Below are positions 1 through 7,276 of a stretch of 51,771 bases of DNA, in pieces. The stretch's first letter is position 1, and each line of letters begins with the position of its first letter. The position numbers and the translations under genes were made by a program. Origin of the DNA: Dehalococcoidia bacterium. GTDB lineage: Bacteria; Chloroflexota; Dehalococcoidia; GIF9; AB-539-J10. The notes under the pieces were generated by a model, which made no database searches, was not told the origin of the DNA, and saw nothing but the letters and a program-made list of their open reading frames with translations. The stretch is from contig JAGGVQ010000001.1 of NCBI GenBank assembly GCA_021157895.1, positions 1-51,771 on the forward strand, given 5' to 3'.

Positions 1-119
1 ACGCGCCGGGTTATCTTTTGTTTGTCCAGATACTCCATGAGCGCCAGCGCGTACTTGCGGCTGGTGCCAAAGAGGTCGCGCACCTGGGCCACGGTTATAC
101 TGCCATGAGATATGTGAGC
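1..119 (-). pseudogene. selB: C-terminal fragment of selenocysteine-specific elongation factor SelB
   Basis: Read on the minus strand from 119, the frame gives ITVAQVRDLFGTSRKYALAL followed by MEYLDKQKITRR, which I recognise as the last winged-helix domain of SelB, the domain that binds the SECIS element. An in-frame TAG at 120-122 precedes it, so the GTPase part is not joined here, and the frame runs off the window edge. It is either a decayed remnant or the tail of a gene broken by a stop. No start codon with a ribosome-binding site is visible. Confidence 0.55.
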
Positions 120-235
120 CTAGTCCTACAAAGTCGTCTCTTTCACCCATTGAGCGGAATGCTAAGGCAGTATATCTGCACATTCTGACGAAAAGTGCAA
201 CCGACAAGTAACATCCTGATAGAAAGTTACCCATC

Positions 236-263
236 TTGTATTCTAGTCCCTCTGATATATAAT
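236..263 (+). promoter_or_regulatory. Probable sigma-70 promoter
   Basis: TTGTAT at 236-241 and TATAAT at 258-263 are separated by 16 bases. It points at the small gene starting at 303, leaving a leader of about 33 bases. Confidence 0.45.
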
Positions 264-302
264 GTGGTCTATAAGATATTACGAGAGGGCAGGTAGCGCA
301 AC

Positions 303-656
303 ATGGCAGAGGGAAAACAGGAAGGCTTAGGCGACGAACTGCTTGGCACAAGGCCAGGTGAGTTACGTGATGCCTCCGGTCCAACCAAGGGTGAATTTGT
401 CCCCCCACCTGATGTATCTAGCACAGAGGAAATAGAAGAAGCTCTTCCTGAGCAAGAAGAGTTCTGGTATCCTCCAGCTCGCTTTGGCACCGTACCCGTA
501 GAAGCAAACCCGTCAGGCTGGAATTCACACCATGGCTTTCGCAAACTCTACCCTCAAGTCATGCTACCTACTCAACAGGAATCTACGAGGGCTAGCAATT
601 ATAGCTCCGCTATCTGGCCATGCATTTCCTGCAAGTCGATCAGCGCAACTGTTTGA
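303..656 (+). CDS. Hypothetical protein, 117 aa
   Basis: Unrecognised protein. The N-terminal half is acidic and rich in Pro and Glu and looks disordered; the middle has several Trp, Tyr and His residues. A promoter-like TTGTAT-N16-TATAAT lies upstream and a weak GAGGGCAGG precedes the ATG. Its 3' end overlaps the convergent phosphoesterase gene by 58 bases, so the last ~20 residues are read antisense to a conserved gene, which lowers confidence. It could be a short accessory gene or a chance frame. Confidence 0.35.
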   Translation: MAEGKQEGLGDELLGTRPGELRDASGPTKGEFVPPPDVSSTEEIEEALPEQEEFWYPPARFGTVPVEANPSGWNSHHGFRKLYPQVMLPTQQESTRASNYSSAIWPCISCKSISATV

Positions 657-1090
657 CGACCGGTAAGGTAACCACAGACTTCGCCGGGGTTAACCACCAG
701 AGTTTCGCGTTCAATAATCTCTGCCTTATGATTATGCCCACGGACAACTAGGGCATAACAGCCGCACTTGATTAGTGAATCGACAATTTGCTCATCTGTG
801 CCGTGGATCAGAGCAATTTTCTTCCCACCCAATTGCAGCATAGCGAAATCACCTAGAGGTGTAACTCCAATATCGGCAAATCTCACTTTAACGAAATCGC
901 GGTCACCTTCATTATTTCCCCAGACGAAGTGTAACTTTGCCTTCAGCTTGGAGAATAGTGGCACTACAAATGGGGATACCAGGTCGCCAGCATGCAAGAC
1001 ATCGGTCACCCCCTGAGAGTTAAAAAAACTGATGGCTTTATCAACTGCATCGAGCCTATCATGAGTATCTGCCATGGCCCCAATTATCAT
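599..1090 (-). CDS. YfcE/MJ0936-type metallophosphoesterase
   Basis: 163 aa, the full length of the YfcE/MJ0936 branch of calcineurin-like phosphoesterases, which hydrolyse phosphodiesters with a two-metal centre. The metal-site motifs are all visible: D8-x-H10, GD36, GNNE at 58-61 (N59), H96-G and GHNH at 118-121 (H119, H121). GNNE replaces the commoner GNCD. The start is preceded by ACGGAGGCAACAA, a good ribosome-binding site. Its physiological substrate cannot be told from the sequence. It stands alone, with a lipoprotein gene upstream on the same strand and a convergent hypothetical gene downstream. Confidence 0.88.
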   Translation of the reverse strand: MIIGAMADTHDRLDAVDKAISFFNSQGVTDVLHAGDLVSPFVVPLFSKLKAKLHFVWGNNEGDRDFVKVRFADIGVTPLGDFAMLQLGGKKIALIHGTDEQIVDSLIKCGCYALVVRGHNHKAEIIERETLVVNPGEVCGYLTGRQTVALIDLQEMHGQIAEL

Positions 1091-1143
1091 TTGTTGCCTC
1101 CGTTTATTATTTCACCTCTAATCATAGCAATAGCACCAGCTAA

Positions 1144-1194
1144 ACAAAAAGCCATTTTGTGATATTGTTGAGAGGACGGAATATTGGCTTTTGT
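1144..1194 (-). terminator. Inverted repeat after the lipoprotein gene, possible terminator
   Basis: ACAAAAAGCCA (1144-1154) and TGGCTTTTGT (1185-1194) can pair, with a 30-base loop, just after the stop of the coiled-coil lipoprotein. On the minus strand the distal arm carries a T run. The large loop makes it a weak terminator candidate. Confidence 0.3.
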
Positions 1195-1203
1195 GACTGT
1201 TTC

Positions 1204-3246
1204 TTAGTAACAGCTAATACCGGTACACCTCGCTGACCGTAACACAGCTTCTATGGCAGAAATAGCAGCATCCCTTGTTTCTTCTGGAAGTTCGTCGACT
1301 ATTTCAGCGAGACCGAGTGCTGTTGCTGTCCTTGCAGTTGGAATTTCAGGAAGCCCCGATATCTCATGCCAGAAATGGACGAACGCGTCAGCATAGGCAG
1401 CGGCCTCGAAATAATTCCGCGAAGTTAGCATAAACTTCATCATCATCAGTGCGCAGCAGGCATTCTTTTGCTGGTCACCAATTAACTTACCTGCCTCTAT
1501 TGCCTGAACTATAGCGGAGGGTATCTTGCCCAGTTCCCCGATTGCCTGTAAGCCCATATTCTTCTCAAAATCAACGAGCTCTTCCACACTCCCAAGACCC
1601 TCATCATCTCCAGGAATATCCGGGTAAGTGATGACCATATGATCAGCACACGCCTTCTTCAGCGCCTCATAGACTGCCTTTGCCAGCTCCTGTTTATATA
1701 GGCAAGCATAACATGCAGCCCGCGCATCCTCTACATCATCATTAATGAGTTCCTCTCTAGCCTGGTCGCAACACTCTTTTAGTTTTGCCAGCGCTTCCTC
1801 AGCCTCACGGAAATGAGTGGACTCGCCACAGTTATCTCTCCTGCTCTCCACACTTTGTGAGCATAGCTCATATGCTTTGTAGCAATTCGCAAGGCAGATA
1901 TTAGCCAACCAGTACTTGCTCAACCTTATTTTCTCCCGCTCTACTTCACGTGCAAGGTCATTGGCCTCGCTCTTTGCCTCTTCTACTTTTTTCTCATCAA
2001 GCTCAGAGGAGCCTGCCCCCATTTCCTTTTTTATCTCTTCAAGTCCTTTTCGATATTCCCCCACCTCACCGGGATAGACCCCATTAGGAAACCGCTCCTT
2101 GAATTTTTCATATTTCTCTTCCAGTTCGTTAACCTTATGCTCAGCATCTTCTGCAGTATGCTCCGCTTTCCGGCGAGCGGCATCTACCCGGTTTTCCAGC
2201 TTCTCTAGTTCCTCCAGATCATCGAGGCATACCTTGTAACGCGCTTTGATTTGCCCTATCTTTCTACTCAGCTCGGCAATCTCCACAGCAAGGCTTTCAG
2301 TATCCTCTTCGTATTTCTGTATCGCTTGATTTAGTTTCGTAAGCTTCGGCGTGATGCTTAAGTGTATTCTCGAATCTAGGGCAACACACTCCTGCTGCAG
2401 CCTGTTAAGAGACTCTTGTTTGGCTGCAAGTTCACTCCTCAATGCCTGTAGCCTCTGATATACCCAACCTACACGGTCCAAATAACCCTTACATCGTGAG
2501 GGCGCCGAAGGATTACGCAACTTACAATCATGGTAGAAACTAACGTCCTGCTTCAAGGCCTCCACCATTCCTTCAATCCTGCCCTCGATAATCGGTACCT
2601 CATTCTGCAAAGCAGTAATATCATCGGGGCAAGTGGCCTTCTTAGCTTCAAGGTTTTCCTTCTCTACTTCAAGCTTCTCCTTTTCTATCCTGGCGTTATT
2701 TAATTTGTCCTCCAGTTCATTTTTCTTGTCCTTCATCTCAGTCAGCTTGTTCTCCAACTCGGCAATCTGATCTTTTAGCTTCTTGCACTTCTCCTCTAAT
2801 TCCTCAGGTAAAACCACAACATCGGCAACATCTGGTATAACACTAGCTTCTTCCGACAGCATCGAATCTGCCAGTTCTTGCCACTGGTAGTCTGGTAGTT
2901 CATATTCGCCTAGGTATTCCTCAAGGTCCGCCGTATCCTCAGCATTCTCCCCAGCAATAAAGAACCAGGTCTCACTACCATAGCCTGCACTATCCTTGAT
3001 TAGGTAACAGCTTTCCCCTTGCCCAAGATAAAGCGTCAGAAGATCAACTTCCCCTAGATACCCTTGAAAAGAAATTTCCTCTTCCGAGAGTCCAAGCAAC
3101 TCAAGGGCTTTCGCTAAATCATCTGTACCTTCAGTTTCTGTCACAGTATTTTCATCTTCATGCACTCCTGTTCCAACACAGCCGGTTATCCCCAGAATAA
3201 GCGAGCTTATTATCAGCATCGTAAGAGGAATATAGAGTCTTTTCAT
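1204..3246 (-). CDS. Large coiled-coil lipoprotein of unknown function
   Basis: 680 aa. The N-terminus is a lipoprotein signal: K2-R3, a hydrophobic stretch to residue 19 and a lipobox ITGC with the acylated cysteine at C23, so the protein should be anchored on the outer face of the membrane. After an acidic linker, residues about 150-455 are dense in Glu, Lys and Leu with heptad-like spacing, a long coiled coil split by a short Cys/Pro-containing stretch. The C-terminal ~220 residues are helical and rich in cysteine (for example NICLANC, CCDQ, CYACLY, ACCALM), suggesting disulfides or metal binding outside the cell. I do not recognise a family. It has its own promoter at 3294-3322. Confidence 0.8.
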   Translation of the reverse strand: MKRLYIPLTMLIISSLILGITGCVGTGVHEDENTVTETEGTDDLAKALELLGLSEEEISFQGYLGEVDLLTLYLGQGESCYLIKDSAGYGSETWFFIAGENAEDTADLEEYLGEYELPDYQWQELADSMLSEEASVIPDVADVVVLPEELEEKCKKLKDQIAELENKLTEMKDKKNELEDKLNNARIEKEKLEVEKENLEAKKATCPDDITALQNEVPIIEGRIEGMVEALKQDVSFYHDCKLRNPSAPSRCKGYLDRVGWVYQRLQALRSELAAKQESLNRLQQECVALDSRIHLSITPKLTKLNQAIQKYEEDTESLAVEIAELSRKIGQIKARYKVCLDDLEELEKLENRVDAARRKAEHTAEDAEHKVNELEEKYEKFKERFPNGVYPGEVGEYRKGLEEIKKEMGAGSSELDEKKVEEAKSEANDLAREVEREKIRLSKYWLANICLANCYKAYELCSQSVESRRDNCGESTHFREAEEALAKLKECCDQAREELINDDVEDARAACYACLYKQELAKAVYEALKKACADHMVITYPDIPGDDEGLGSVEELVDFEKNMGLQAIGELGKIPSAIVQAIEAGKLIGDQQKNACCALMMMKFMLTSRNYFEAAAYADAFVHFWHEISGLPEIPTARTATALGLAEIVDELPEETRDAAISAIEAVLRSARCTGISCY

Positions 3247-3293
3247 TTCAAACCCACCTTTAACTCTAACTCTATGCCAAGCTTATTTTCATG

Positions 3294-3322
3294 ACTATAT
3301 AATCTACAATAGAGGTCTGCAA
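3294..3322 (-). promoter_or_regulatory. Promoter of the coiled-coil lipoprotein gene
   Basis: On the minus strand TTGCAG (3322-3317) is followed 17 bases later by TATAGT (3299-3294). The start codon at 3246 lies about 40 bases beyond the expected transcription start. Confidence 0.55.
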
Positions 3323-3644
3323 TATGTCTATATATGAAGGATAGTAAGGTCTTGTCGAGAAATAAGTTAAGACATTTTCGTCTAGAACAAGACGGCCTGC
3401 TAAACCTTTCATCGTATTGCTGGCTATCGGGTGCATTGCCAGCCCTTTTTATTGCCACAATCACCTTCGGCAAGAGTGTTGGGGGCACATGCTGAGGCTA
3501 AAAGCCAGTTCAAAAGTTCTGTCTATCGTCCGCCACCCACCAGGTAATAATACTACCTTCAACTAGCTAACAGATAGCAATTCCAAGTGTCCAGAAATTG
3601 TTATTCTCGTTTACTGGTTGGCAATCGTGTTTTCCAAGTTAGCC
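3323..3644. other. Intergenic stretch without a supported gene
   Basis: No conserved reading frame is seen here. An open frame on the minus strand (3243-3488) spans the lipoprotein promoter and has no recognisable family, so I treat it as chance. No repeat or RNA gene was found. Confidence 0.5.
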
Positions 3645-3992
3645 CTAAACTTCCAGGCAGTTTTCCCATACGCCGTGGATATTGCAGTAGGCAAGGGCAC
3701 AGAAAGCCTTGAATTCTGCCACCGGCACCTGAAACCTGACGTTGGGGTTGGTATAAGCAGGTGCAAAGGTAGATCGCCCCAGGTTGATTACCTGTCCATT
3801 CTGCTTCACCCCGAATAGCTCAATCCAATCAATATGGTGCTCCACGGTGTTGGGGTGCGGCGTTTCTTTTCCCACCACCACGTGGACAATATCCGCACCA
3901 GCTTCTCCTTTACCCCTGGCAATTTCAATAACAGGGACATGCTTTTCTTTGCCCTCAGCTTCTTTGCTTTTTAAGATGTCTCCAAACTTCAT
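3645..3992 (-). CDS. Superoxide reductase (neelaredoxin, 1Fe class)
   Basis: 115 aa. It reduces superoxide to hydrogen peroxide at a mononuclear Fe(His)4Cys centre in the cytoplasm, usually taking electrons from rubredoxin. The iron ligand motifs are complete: E16-K17-H18, HPN at 46-48, EHH at 51-53, and C103-N-I-H106. The desulforedoxin-type N-terminal iron domain of class I enzymes is absent. AAAGGAGGTGAGGGA precedes the ATG and lies at the end of the upstream ferritin gene. It is the last gene of a five-gene oxygen-defence operon whose rubredoxin could be its electron donor. Confidence 0.95.
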   Translation of the reverse strand: MKFGDILKSKEAEGKEKHVPVIEIARGKGEAGADIVHVVVGKETPHPNTVEHHIDWIELFGVKQNGQVINLGRSTFAPAYTNPNVRFQVPVAEFKAFCALAYCNIHGVWENCLEV

Positions 3993-3996
3993 TCCC

Positions 3997-4494
3997 TCAC
4001 CTCCTTTTCATCATTTCCCCTACATCCTCCAGGAGGGATTGAAGGTCTTCTTCATGTTCTATTTCATCCTGGAGAATCTGGAGCGCAATGTTGTAGGTGA
4101 CTGGGTCTTTATCCCTGGTGGCTTCAAGCAGCCGATTATACCCATCAATTGCACATCGCTCGCCCTTTATATTCTGTTCCAGGATAACCTTTACAGAAGG
4201 ATCTTCAGGGGCATCATATCCACAGTTCGTCATCTTATACCAGTCTTCTGGTTTTAGAATAGGTGTGCCACCAAGTTGTATTATCCTCCCCGTGAGCATG
4301 CCAGCATGTCTGAGCTCATCCCCAGCATGTTGTATGAGTTCCGCAATAACCGCTTCCTTCATCGGCCCTTTAACTACCTTTGCCCCTATCCAGTACTGGT
4401 AATAGGCCAGCCACTCATCCGCAAACGCCCTGTTAAGTTCATCGATTAACTTATTGATGTCCATCTTGACGATTTCTTTTCCTTTGCTACCCAT
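3997..4494 (-). CDS. Dps-like ferritin (thioferritin, DPSL type)
   Basis: 165 aa four-helix ferritin-like protein that should oxidise and store iron while consuming peroxide. The di-iron ligands appear as E27 (ADEW), E60-x-x-H63 (DELRH), E112 (GER) and E144-x-x-H147 (DEIEH). C91 and C114 resemble the cysteine pair that marks the DPSL or thioferritin subfamily and is absent from classical Dps. An AAAAGGAGGTAG sequence eight bases before the first ATG supports this start over M11. It lies between the flavodiiron and superoxide reductase genes, so iron sequestration is coupled to peroxide and superoxide removal. Confidence 0.88.
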   Translation of the reverse strand: MGSKGKEIVKMDINKLIDELNRAFADEWLAYYQYWIGAKVVKGPMKEAVIAELIQHAGDELRHAGMLTGRIIQLGGTPILKPEDWYKMTNCGYDAPEDPSVKVILEQNIKGERCAIDGYNRLLEATRDKDPVTYNIALQILQDEIEHEEDLQSLLEDVGEMMKRR

Positions 4495-4599
4495 TTTTAT
4501 CTACCTCCTTTTCTCATAACAATATTGGCCTGTGATTTTCAGGCACGATATAATATTCCCTGGGTTTACTTCCCTAAACCATCCTTCCGCAAAGCATCA

Positions 4600-5784
4600 T
4601 CACGCAAAGCCACTCTCCTTGTGTTTTTCGGCAATAGTATCTGCCAGATTATCCAGTGCCTTGAAATCGGCTTCTTTCGGGAAACCTTTGCTCAACACCG
4701 GCTCCAGTATTTCTACCTTCAGGTTGGGAACCATGGCAGCGAGTTGCTCCACTGCCTTACCTCCCCAACTATAGGAACCAATGATGGAGATAAATTTAAG
4801 ATTGGGTCTCAGGGCATTCGCCAAGATGGCAGCGTAGGCAACATTCGGGTGGGGACCGACGAGAACAGTAGGGGTTCCGATAACAACTGTCGCCGCATCC
4901 ACCAGGGCCATCGCCAGCTTCCCAATGTCCGTTACGGCTAGGTCAAACTGCTTCACCGTCACGCCTCTCTCAGCTAAGGCTCCGACAAGGTATTCCACCA
5001 TCTTGCGGGTGCTGCCGTGCATCGAGACATAAGGCAGCACCACAATGTTTTTCGGTTCGTCGAATGCCCAGCTATGATACGCTTTCAGGATGAACTCTGG
5101 TTTATCATACATGGGCCCATGGCTGGGAGCAATGATGTCAATTGCGTAGCCCTTTACCTTCTCCAGGTTCTTCTGAATAGAGGTTCGGAAAGGCATCATG
5201 ATTTCCGCATAATACCTCTTGGCGGCCTCATAGACTTGCCCCTCATCCCTGGCATACATGTCGGTTGTAGCCAGGTGAGAGCCGAAGAAATCACAGGGAA
5301 AAAGCATCTTATCCTCCCGCAAGTAAGTCAGCATTGTCTCCGGCCAGTGAACCCAGGGGGCATAGACAAACTCCAGTGTTCTATCTCCCAGCGAGATGGC
5401 CTCCCTGTCGTTGACGGTGATGAATCTCTCTTCCGGAATCATGAGCAGGTCGATGAGCATCCCTTTACACTTGGGCGTGCATACCACTTTCGCCTCAGGG
5501 TATTTCTCCAGCACCTGGGGGATAGCGCCGGAATGGTCCTGCTCGGCATGGTTGGCAATAACATAATCTATACTTTTAACTCCGAGTTCACTCAGGTGAT
5601 TTAGCAGCACATCCTGCATCGAGGGGTCAACGGTATCAATAAGTATTGTTTTCTCACTGCCCTTAATTAAATATGAGTTATAACTTGTGCCATCGGGCAG
5701 CGGTATCAGCGAGTCAAATAGCCGCCGGTCCCAGTCAATAGCTCCGACTGAATAAATCTCTGGCTTTATCTCTCTTGGTTTCAT
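4600..5784 (-). CDS. Flavodiiron protein (FprA/ROO family)
   Basis: 394 aa. It reduces oxygen to water, or nitric oxide to nitrous oxide, with electrons from rubredoxin. The N-terminal metallo-beta-lactamase-like domain has the di-iron motif H79-x-E81-x-D83-H84. The C-terminal half is a flavodoxin domain with an FMN-loop sequence (SMHGSTRKM). I place the start at 5784: GGAAGAGTAAG precedes that ATG, and a longer open frame to 5859 only overlaps the rubredoxin gene without family similarity. The start falls one base after the rubredoxin stop, so the two genes are probably translationally coupled. Confidence 0.95.
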   Translation of the reverse strand: MKPREIKPEIYSVGAIDWDRRLFDSLIPLPDGTSYNSYLIKGSEKTILIDTVDPSMQDVLLNHLSELGVKSIDYVIANHAEQDHSGAIPQVLEKYPEAKVVCTPKCKGMLIDLLMIPEERFITVNDREAISLGDRTLEFVYAPWVHWPETMLTYLREDKMLFPCDFFGSHLATTDMYARDEGQVYEAAKRYYAEIMMPFRTSIQKNLEKVKGYAIDIIAPSHGPMYDKPEFILKAYHSWAFDEPKNIVVLPYVSMHGSTRKMVEYLVGALAERGVTVKQFDLAVTDIGKLAMALVDAATVVIGTPTVLVGPHPNVAYAAILANALRPNLKFISIIGSYSWGGKAVEQLAAMVPNLKVEILEPVLSKGFPKEADFKALDNLADTIAEKHKESGFA

Positions 5785-5785
5785 C

Positions 5786-5959
5786 TTACTCTTCCTTTTC
5801 AAAATCACTCTTGGCCGCCCCGCACACAGGGCACACCCAGTCATCAGGGATATCTTCAAAGGGGGTACCCGGTTTTATGCCGCCATCGCGGTCTCCCATC
5901 TCCAGGTCATAGACCCAGCCACAAAATGCTCCTGGGCTTTTATCCTGCTCAGTTATCAT
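5786..5959 (-). CDS. Rubredoxin with three of four iron-ligand cysteines
   Basis: 57 aa small electron carrier. The second half is canonical: the [20 protein letters not shown] stretch, then C43-P-V-C46-G. The first CxxCG motif reads GAFCG, so the first cysteine is replaced by G10 and only C13 remains. The codons around it are clear and no single-base frameshift restores the motif. The ATG at 5959 follows GAAAGGAAATAAACAG; a GTG at 5977 is an alternative. It lies between the rubrerythrin fusion and the flavodiiron protein. It may carry a three-cysteine iron site or another ligand. Confidence 0.9.
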   Translation of the reverse strand: MITEQDKSPGAFCGWVYDLEMGDRDGGIKPGTPFEDIPDDWVCPVCGAAKSDFEKEE

Positions 5960-5973
5960 CTGTTTATTTCCTT

Positions 5974-6840
5974 TCACTTTCCTGCTTTCGCTTTCCGGGA
6001 TTCATATCTCGCCAGAGCCTCATTAAAAAGACTTTCCTCCTCCTCGGTACTAACTATAAGTGGCGGCACCTCCATAGCTTTTCCACTAGTATCTAAAGCT
6101 ATCATTATGTAGGAAGCAGTTAACGCACGAAGCTTCTTTCCAACAAAAAGGTCCTCAGTATCAACCTCTATTCGAACCTCCACGGATGAGCGACTTGTGA
6201 AAATGATCTTGCTGTGGACAATAACCAGCTCCCCGACACGCACCGGGTTATAGAAATTAATATCATCCACCCTGGCAGTTACGACATTAGCTCGACTATG
6301 GCGGACAGCCACCACATAGGCAGCGTTGTCCATTAACTTCATTAACTCCCCTCCATGTACAAATCCCGCTGGATTGGCCTGGTCAGGCAACATTATCTGC
6401 GCCATATCAAGTGCTGAATGCCCAACTGTCTCTCCTCTAAAAGTCCCCGCCTTATCTAACGTCCCCAGCACCTCAAGAAAGCTCTTCTCATGTTTCCCCT
6501 CAACCTTCCCCATCCTGCGGAAGAAATCAGCAACCTCAACAAAACCCTCTTCCTCAGCTACCTCCGCCGCTGCCGGATACAATTTAGTTGACTCCTCGTG
6601 TTCACGGCTAATCGCTGTCTTCAAATTTGTCCTGATATCCTTAATACCACCAAGGAACTCAAACTCATGCCTGGCATGCTCTGCCTCATTCTCAGCCGTC
6701 GCTAAAAATATATCAGCTACTTGTTCCAACCCCTCTTCCCTGGCTGCGGAAGCAAAATACTTATAGCTAGCCTGGGCTTGTAATTCCCTAGCAAACGCTT
6801 TGCTCAATCTTTCCCCGGTTTTACTGCTCTTAAGCTGCAT
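5974..6840 (-). CDS. Rubrerythrin domain fused to hotdog acyl-CoA thioesterase
   Basis: 288 aa. Residues 1-130 are a rubrerythrin/ferritin-like four-helix domain with candidate di-iron ligands E19, E52-x-x-H55 and E114-x-x-H117. In place of the usual C-terminal rubredoxin domain, residues about 140-265 form a hotdog acyl-CoA hydrolase of the YciA/BFIT type, with N156 in [10 protein letters not shown] and D171 in KLMD at the positions of the catalytic Asn and Asp. GGAGGAGAGTT directly precedes the ATG at 6840, which decides the start over an upstream frame to 6870. It is the first gene of the oxygen-defence operon. The peroxidase role is inferred from the family; why a thioesterase is attached is unknown. 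Confidence 0.9.
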   Translation of the reverse strand: MQLKSSKTGERLSKAFARELQAQASYKYFASAAREEGLEQVADIFLATAENEAEHARHEFEFLGGIKDIRTNLKTAISREHEESTKLYPAAAEVAEEEGFVEVADFFRRMGKVEGKHEKSFLEVLGTLDKAGTFRGETVGHSALDMAQIMLPDQANPAGFVHGGELMKLMDNAAYVVAVRHSRANVVTARVDDINFYNPVRVGELVIVHSKIIFTSRSSVEVRIEVDTEDLFVGKKLRALTASYIMIALDTSGKAMEVPPLIVSTEEEESLFNEALARYESRKAKAGK

Positions 6841-6870
6841 AACTCTCCTCCATTGAGGCCCCCTGAACAC

Positions 6871-6899
6871 AATATATCTTTATCTTACTTTAAATTCAA
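6871..6899 (-). promoter_or_regulatory. Promoter of the oxygen-defence operon
   Basis: On the minus strand TTGAAT (6899-6894) and TATATT (6876-6871) are 17 bases apart, about 30 bases before the rubrerythrin fusion start. I see no clear PerR-type palindrome. Confidence 0.6.
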
Positions 6900-6917
6900 C
6901 TCGTTGCCGTCTCGCAT

Positions 6918-7091
6918 TTAGCTGTTTTTCCTGGGAAACCTGGGGAAGAACATCCCCACAACATCCTGGTATCTTTCATACTCTTCACCAAAAGCTTCAA
7001 CATAAACCGCGGGTATCAAGGCAAATAAAATCAGGAACCAGTTTACAGGTTTCCTCATATGCCTGTTAAGGGCAAGTCGCCGATAAATTCT
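6918..7091 (-). pseudogene. C-terminal remnant resembling an isoprenylcysteine methyltransferase-like membrane protein
   Basis: The minus frame after an in-frame TGA encodes about 57 residues including NWFLILFALIPAVYVEAFG, then EEYERYQDVVGMFFPRF. A hydrophobic helix followed by FGEEYERY and a basic Pro-rich end resembles the C-terminus of ICMT/NnrU-type membrane methyltransferases. The rest of the gene is missing. The first ATG at 7058 would give 46 aa. The family assignment is tentative. Confidence 0.35.
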
Positions 7092-7211
7092 TCAGCCGAG
7101 TCAACAGAATCTCATTCTGCGGTCAATGATCCGGGCGACAAAGACTCAAGCCCATCGGAAGATATATCCCAATAAAATATCGCATCTGGCTACAAAAAAT
7201 ATATCCAATTG

Positions 7212-7240
7212 TTGCAAATACAGACAGTTGAATTTAAAAT
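7212..7240 (+). promoter_or_regulatory. Promoter of the helical-repeat protein gene
   Basis: TTGCAA (7212-7217) and TAAAAT (7235-7240) are 17 bases apart, about 30 bases before the ATG at 7277. Confidence 0.5.
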
Positions 7241-7276
7241 GAAGGTAAGTGGGGGTATGTCCACCGCAAGGTTGAG

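Noticed and set aside
3243-3488. Minus-strand frame of 81 codons upstream of the lipoprotein
   Set aside because: The lipoprotein promoter lies inside it, there is no good ribosome-binding site, and it shows no family pattern.
5785-5859. Longer N-terminus for the flavodiiron protein
   Set aside because: The extra 25 codons overlap rubredoxin and are unlike the family; a good ribosome-binding site precedes the ATG at 5784.
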